Assembly: GCA_907165065.1 (NCBI GenBank)
Contig: OU015523.1
Location: forward strand, 20,983,834 to 21,047,833
DNA: 64,000 bases
Reading direction: 5' to 3'
DNA from: Caprimulgus europaeus
Lineage: Eukaryota > Chordata > Aves > Caprimulgiformes > Caprimulgidae
Positions 62,361-64,000 of the stretch are shown here, one piece after another. Under the pieces are notes generated by a model. The model was given only the letters and a program-made list of their open reading frames with translations. It had not been told where the DNA came from and did not search any database. The position numbers were made by a program, and so were the translations under genes. Position 1 is the stretch's first letter. The number at the start of each line of letters is the position of its first letter.

Positions 62361-64000
62361 GCCGGATCCCAGCACAGGGCATAATTTATTATCAAATAGA
62401 AAGTTCATACTAAAAGCTGTGACAATACAATAGGGCAGGGCTGCTTTTGCAGTGACTGGGGGCGAAAAAAAGGCGGGGAAAAAAAGGCATTGCTGAGGGG
62501 TTGTTAGGCAAGTGCCAAAGCAAACTTCATTTTTTCTGTCTATCACTCTGACTTTTAAAGTGTTGGTAACACAATGACCCAGGGCAGCTCTTATCTTGAT
62601 GCCAGTGGTGTCCATCCCCACCAAGACTGCGTAACCCTCAGTAAAATCATGCTGAGTCCCATGTCCCTCTTGCACCAAGCACAGCTGCACCTAGGCCGGC
62701 ACCACAGCACAGGGCTCCTGCTCCACTGCCTGCAGTGGGATGCTCACCAGCTAAAAATCATTAGAGCCGCCACCAACAGAGACAGCTTCATAAAGACAAT
62801 TGGATATTTTACACCACTAATAACCCTGCATAGCCCCCTTCTGACTAGTCAGTTGACTAGCAGTCTGTAATTGCACTTGGATTAAAACTTACAGGGCTTC
62901 TTTGATTTTATTTTTTTTCCAAAAGTCTCCATAAGGAAGCTAAAAAGGTAAAAAGCAAAACAGAACAAATTCTGTGAGGAGATTCAAATTAGTTCTCCTG
63001 ACAAACCCAAGAGTTAGTTATTCCCAACACTCTCTGAGGCTGCAGTGGGAGGGAGCAGGAGGTGGTCCTCTCACATCACTAACAACAAACACACCCCAGT
63101 GCATTTCATATTGGGACAGTTGAGTTATAACTAGAGCTTGGGTTTCAGATTAGACATTATTGATCTTTCTCTGGCTTACTTGAAAAGCAGGAGCTAAGAG
63201 CCATGCTGCCATGGAGAAATAGCTCAGCATAGAAGAATAAGGCTTTGATGTTATCCTGATCAAAATGGCATCCCAGACACGGTGATCAGGGGAGGGGGAA
63301 GCCTAGGTAGCTGGAGAGAGTGGTCGTGACCAAAGTTCATTCTCCAATTTCCTTCTGGGGCAGAGCTGGTATAATCTAGCCTTTAATATGCAAGTTACTG
63401 GTGGAGAGTACTATAAATATGGAACATCAAAATGTCATTTGCACAGTCATTTTAAACAGATATGTCCTAGTAATCTCTTCCTTCTGTGCAGGAAAGATAA
63501 TAATCTGTTAAACTTTCTACTGGAACCATATTTTAGCATTTTAATTAGAGACCCAACACATGCACTAAACACACTCTCAATAAAGGTCATGCCTTAATGA
63601 AGTCAGTACAGTATGCTTCTATAACCCAGCAAGGTCACTACCTGAGAGGAATCACCAACAAGACAAGTGGCTAACTGCCAGGACAACTAAGCAAAGTTAC
63701 CAGGGCCTATTCCGGGCCACTGCTCCTGTTGGCCAACAGAGAAGTGCAGGGAGGCAACATGCTACCACTTATCCATACCAGTGTTCATCCCCAGGAGAGC
63801 AAATTAATTTAAATGTAATTATTATTTCTTTCTGATGGAGGGCTGCTACTGGTCTGAATATTATTCACTGGGTTAATTACTGGTGACGGATGCCGAGGAG
63901 GAAGCCTATGCCTTTTTTCCTCCTTTGAGCACTATCTCCCTCTGCTGTCCCACCACTGCTCTGCACTTTGACTCCAAAGAGTGGCCTCTGAAATCTAACC
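62361..64000. other. Non-coding DNA at the right edge
   Basis: Mixed composition, slightly GC-richer than average to about 62760, then AT-rich. No exon or element was recognised. Confidence 0.5.

Noticed and set aside
1..64000. CRISPR arrays, bacterial operons, phage genes, tRNA or rRNA genes
   Set aside because: None was seen. The tandem arrays have degenerate units without the repeat-spacer pattern of CRISPR, and the window is clearly vertebrate.

Overview
This is vertebrate nuclear DNA, most likely from a bird outside the chicken lineage. Three things point that way. There are several 3'-truncated CR1 LINEs carrying the avian CR1 3' terminus (variants of ATTCTATGATTCTATGA). Two LTRs look like endogenous retroviral LTRs that I know from songbird and other neoavian genomes. 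Splice sites, A-runs and long AT-rich non-coding stretches are typical of large introns or intergenic DNA. There are no prokaryotic features. Most open reading frames of 60 to 300 codons here are by-products of skewed base composition or of repeats.

Genes. I can support one protein-coding locus, on the minus strand. A start-codon exon lies at 25050-25187; its coding part is only 8 codons, reading MNLFCFSL. It joins in frame across a roughly 10-kb intron to an internal exon at 14915-15052 (46 codons, phase 0-0, beginning EGSMDSLYEPVPEHQEP). I do not recognise the protein. Two further minus-strand exon candidates are weaker: 4845-4927, and 40313-40475, which could be an upstream 5' non-coding exon.

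Repeats, left to right. A (TA)n/(TG)n microsatellite lies at 11552-11710. A very long strand-asymmetric purine array occupies about 16560-22006 inside the 10-kb intron and is interrupted by a CR1 at 20612-21209. A transposon cluster lies at 34.2-36.5 kb: CR1 plus, LTR fragment, microsatellite, CR1 minus. A longer CR1 relic with reverse-transcriptase coding remnants lies at 38795-39976. A degenerate tandem array of roughly 165-bp units with telomere-like CCTAACCCTAA blocks spans about 43515-45545. A solo LTR with a 5-bp target-site duplication lies at 45578-46175. A short CR1 3' end lies at 49739-50025, a 68-bp tandem duplication at 52003-52138, a 240-bp direct duplication at 57258-57497 and 58866-59099, and a GC-rich, CpG-poor block at about 61660-62360. 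The rest is AT-rich DNA without recognisable genes.

The most unusual object is the 5.4-kb purine array. The only supported gene is transcribed from the opposite strand, so its intron RNA would contain several kilobases of CU-rich sequence starting about 1.5 kb before the 3' splice site of the 14915-15052 exon. The reading is by eye: no alignments, database searches or RNA data were used.
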